DNA of 64,000 nt from SXOA01 sp046593355 (GTDB lineage Bacteria; Planctomycetota; Planctomycetia; Pirellulales; Pirellulaceae). The position numbers and the translations under genes were made by a program. The notes beneath the pieces were generated by a model. That model ran no database searches and was not told where the DNA came from. It saw only the letters and a program-made list of their open reading frames with translations. Below are positions 62,491 through 64,000 of this stretch, piece by piece. The stretch spans positions 10,358 through 74,357 of the forward strand of contig JBKJNY010000233.1 in NCBI GenBank assembly GCA_046593355.1, given 5' to 3'. Within the stretch, counting starts at the first letter, position 1. Each line of letters opens with the position of its first letter.

Positions 62491-62545
62491 CGGGAGGATT
62501 TGAGATTTGAGATTTGAAATTTGAGACAGAATGCAAATGCGGGAA

Positions 62546-63769
62546 TCACGGCTCGATTTGTTTGCCGATGGCTTCGAGTTGGTAGTCGCTGGGGAAGTCG
62601 CGGACGAGGTAGCGTTCGGGGTAGGTGCCCGTGGGTTCCATCAGGTTGCCGACGATTTGCTGGACGTGGTCCCAGGAGCCGCCGGCGATGATTTCTCCTT
62701 CCTTTTCCCCTTTTGGGCGGAAGAAGAAGATGGAGTCGGTCTGAGGGAGCATGATGTCGAGCCCTTCGGACCAGACGCTGTAGCTGGTGACCTGGCCGGA
62801 GGCCTTGTTCTGCATGGCGTTGAACTGGGCCACGTACAGGCCGGCCCCGCTGGCGGAATGCACCTCGTCCAGCAGTTCCTTCTGGTCGTTGTATTCGGCT
62901 CCAATCGTCCGCAGCCGCAGCTCATGGAACTTGGCGAACGATGGCGACGACCGCGGCGGCAGCCAGGGTTGCCACTCATCCCCCTCCAGGCGGAGGGCGA
63001 CGGTGCTGATGGGCCGCGGCTTCTCGTGGGAGTCCGCGGCAATCTTGGACAGGAGGGCCAAGCCGTGCTCGTCATCGGAACCGGTGACGACGAGCGTGTC
63101 GCGATTGGGGACCATCGCCACGTAGTCGCCGTTCACCTTGAAGCGGCGGATGAGGTCGAGCAGGAGCAGTCGGGAGGCATCGTAGTTGTCGCCGGTGGCC
63201 GAAGCGTAGACGCAGCTATCGAGCGTGGCGAAAGCGACCTCCCCCATCTGCTCCAGGTTGTGGCGGGCCGCCTCCACGGCTTCATAGAACGAGACTTCCC
63301 AGGTCTCGAGGTCCGTCTGGCTGATGGTCCGCATGGCCGAGGGCAGGTCGTAGACCAGCGACAGGGCCAAGTGCTCGCCGATCACTTGCTGCGGCACTTC
63401 CAGGGCCTCATTGCCGCGGACCTTGGCCTGCAACAGGACCGATTCCAGGTAGAAGCGGCTGCGAATCACCGGCAGCAGGTCGGGATGGATATCGTCGAAC
63501 TCCGCCGGTAGCTCGTAGCTCTTGGTGGAGACGCAGTTTCGCAGGAACCGCCGCAGCACGGCATCCCGCTCGGTTTTCTCGGCCCGGCAATACTCCTGGT
63601 AGATGTTCCCCAGGTTGATAAAGCCGTCGTCAGGCCGGGCGATTTGGAACCGTTCGGCGTTGTACTGGTACTGGCTGGCCGAGTCGAGCTTCCGCAGCTC
63701 CGCCAGCACAATCTGGACGAACTTGTCCTGCGTCATTGGGGTGCCGGAAAAATAATCGAAAATTCCCAT
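62546..63769 (-). CDS. DUF1444 (YtpQ)-like protein
   Basis: 407 aa from the ATG at 63769 (MGIFDYFSGTP); another ATG at 63784 adds five residues. The segment LSLVYDLPSAMRTISQTDLETWEVSFYEAVEAARHNLEQ and VVTGSDDEHGLALLSKIA follow the DUF1444/YtpQ pattern, with extra N- and C-terminal parts. Cytoplasmic; function unknown. It is the first of a run with the creatininase gene 55 bases downstream. Confidence 0.7.
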   Translation of the reverse strand: MGIFDYFSGTPMTQDKFVQIVLAELRKLDSASQYQYNAERFQIARPDDGFINLGNIYQEYCRAEKTERDAVLRRFLRNCVSTKSYELPAEFDDIHPDLLPVIRSRFYLESVLLQAKVRGNEALEVPQQVIGEHLALSLVYDLPSAMRTISQTDLETWEVSFYEAVEAARHNLEQMGEVAFATLDSCVYASATGDNYDASRLLLLDLIRRFKVNGDYVAMVPNRDTLVVTGSDDEHGLALLSKIAADSHEKPRPISTVALRLEGDEWQPWLPPRSSPSFAKFHELRLRTIGAEYNDQKELLDEVHSASGAGLYVAQFNAMQNKASGQVTSYSVWSEGLDIMLPQTDSIFFFRPKGEKEGEIIAGGSWDHVQQIVGNLMEPTGTYPERYLVRDFPSDYQLEAIGKQIEP

Positions 63770-63921
63770 GGTGAGCGGCGTCATTAAATGCGGAGTGTTG
63801 CGGCCTGCCCGCAGGACGAATGCGCCATGGATGGCAACGATGCTCCTTATTATGCCAGCGAATGGCCTGTTTGAAACCTGGGCACAGGGCTACTCAGTGT
63901 TTCAAACTGTGCCCGACACCA

Positions 63922-63989
63922 ACCCGAAGCGTTAGCGAGGAAAAACGACGTAAGCCATGGGCTCTTCCTCGCTTACGCTTCGGGTTAGT
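63922..63989. repeat. Inverted CCCGAAGCG-N2-AGCGAGGA repeat
   Basis: Arm 63922-63943 (AACCCGAAGCGTTAGCGAGG...) and arm 63966-63989 are complementary apart from one base around a 22-base spacer. It lies in the gene-free right end of the window (63785-64000). Confidence 0.9.
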
Positions 63990-64000
63990 TTCGTCGAACA

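Overview
The window looks like a chromosomal segment of a planctomycete (Pirellulales/Gemmatales-like). This is inferred from gene content: a secreted beta-helix/cadherin/dockerin protein with an N-terminal FESLESRLALA motif (LEPR-like), a tail-anchored Ser/Thr kinase, DUF4013 and MJ0042-type zinc-ribbon membrane proteins, a Uma2 endonuclease, two creatininase-family proteins, an sdhCAB set with a five-helix SdhC, groESL, clpC, and high GC with many short dispersed palindromes. No rRNA, tRNA, CRISPR array, phage or transposase gene was recognised.

Layout. 1-7.2 kb: a truncated TrkA-N/RyR membrane protein, a secreted PDZ protein with a charged repeat arm, guaA, a nucleoside-type MFS transporter and a 4HBT thioesterase. 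7.3-12.7 kb: an ABC ATPase/FtsX permease pair, a flavoprotein and a hydrolase. 12.7-18.1 kb: a molybdenum hydroxylase operon (FAD, 2Fe-2S and molybdopterin subunits) with a Uma2 gene inside it, plus a PlsC acyltransferase. 18.4-28.4 kb: a pilin-like protein, an SGNH hydrolase, a 21-residue Lys/Ala peptide gene, an HTH-receiver fusion, a large secreted repeat protein, gamma-glutamyltransferase, Maf and an RluA-type pseudouridine synthase. 28.6-33.4 kb: a kinase, a DEDDh exonuclease, membrane proteins and an esterase. 34.1-39.5 kb: groESL, an EEP hydrolase and sufE-sufS. 39.3-44.9 kb: a ketosynthase homologue that has lost its catalytic triad, a HEAT-repeat lipoprotein, an esterase coupled to rarA. 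45-49.6 kb: sdhC-sdhA-[HEPN]-[BolA-like]-sdhB. 49.8-64 kb: a VapC-type pair, a methyltransferase, ThiE, clpC, an aspartic protease with a small partner, two creatininases, an RlmI-like methyltransferase and a DUF1444-like protein.

The strongest unexplained signals are these. (a) A two-gene HEPN plus BolA-like module sits between sdhA and sdhB. (b) A 21-aa histone-H1-tail-like peptide has its own promoter, Shine-Dalgarno sequence and terminator. (c) Several families of intergenic inverted repeats occur; in some, stems change while architecture is kept, and they often supply the stop codons of flanking convergent genes. (d) Two near-identical promoter boxes 55 kb apart drive no visible gene. 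(e) The ketosynthase has Gly/Ser/Asp in place of Cys/His/His.

All assignments come from reading the sequence; no database search was run.
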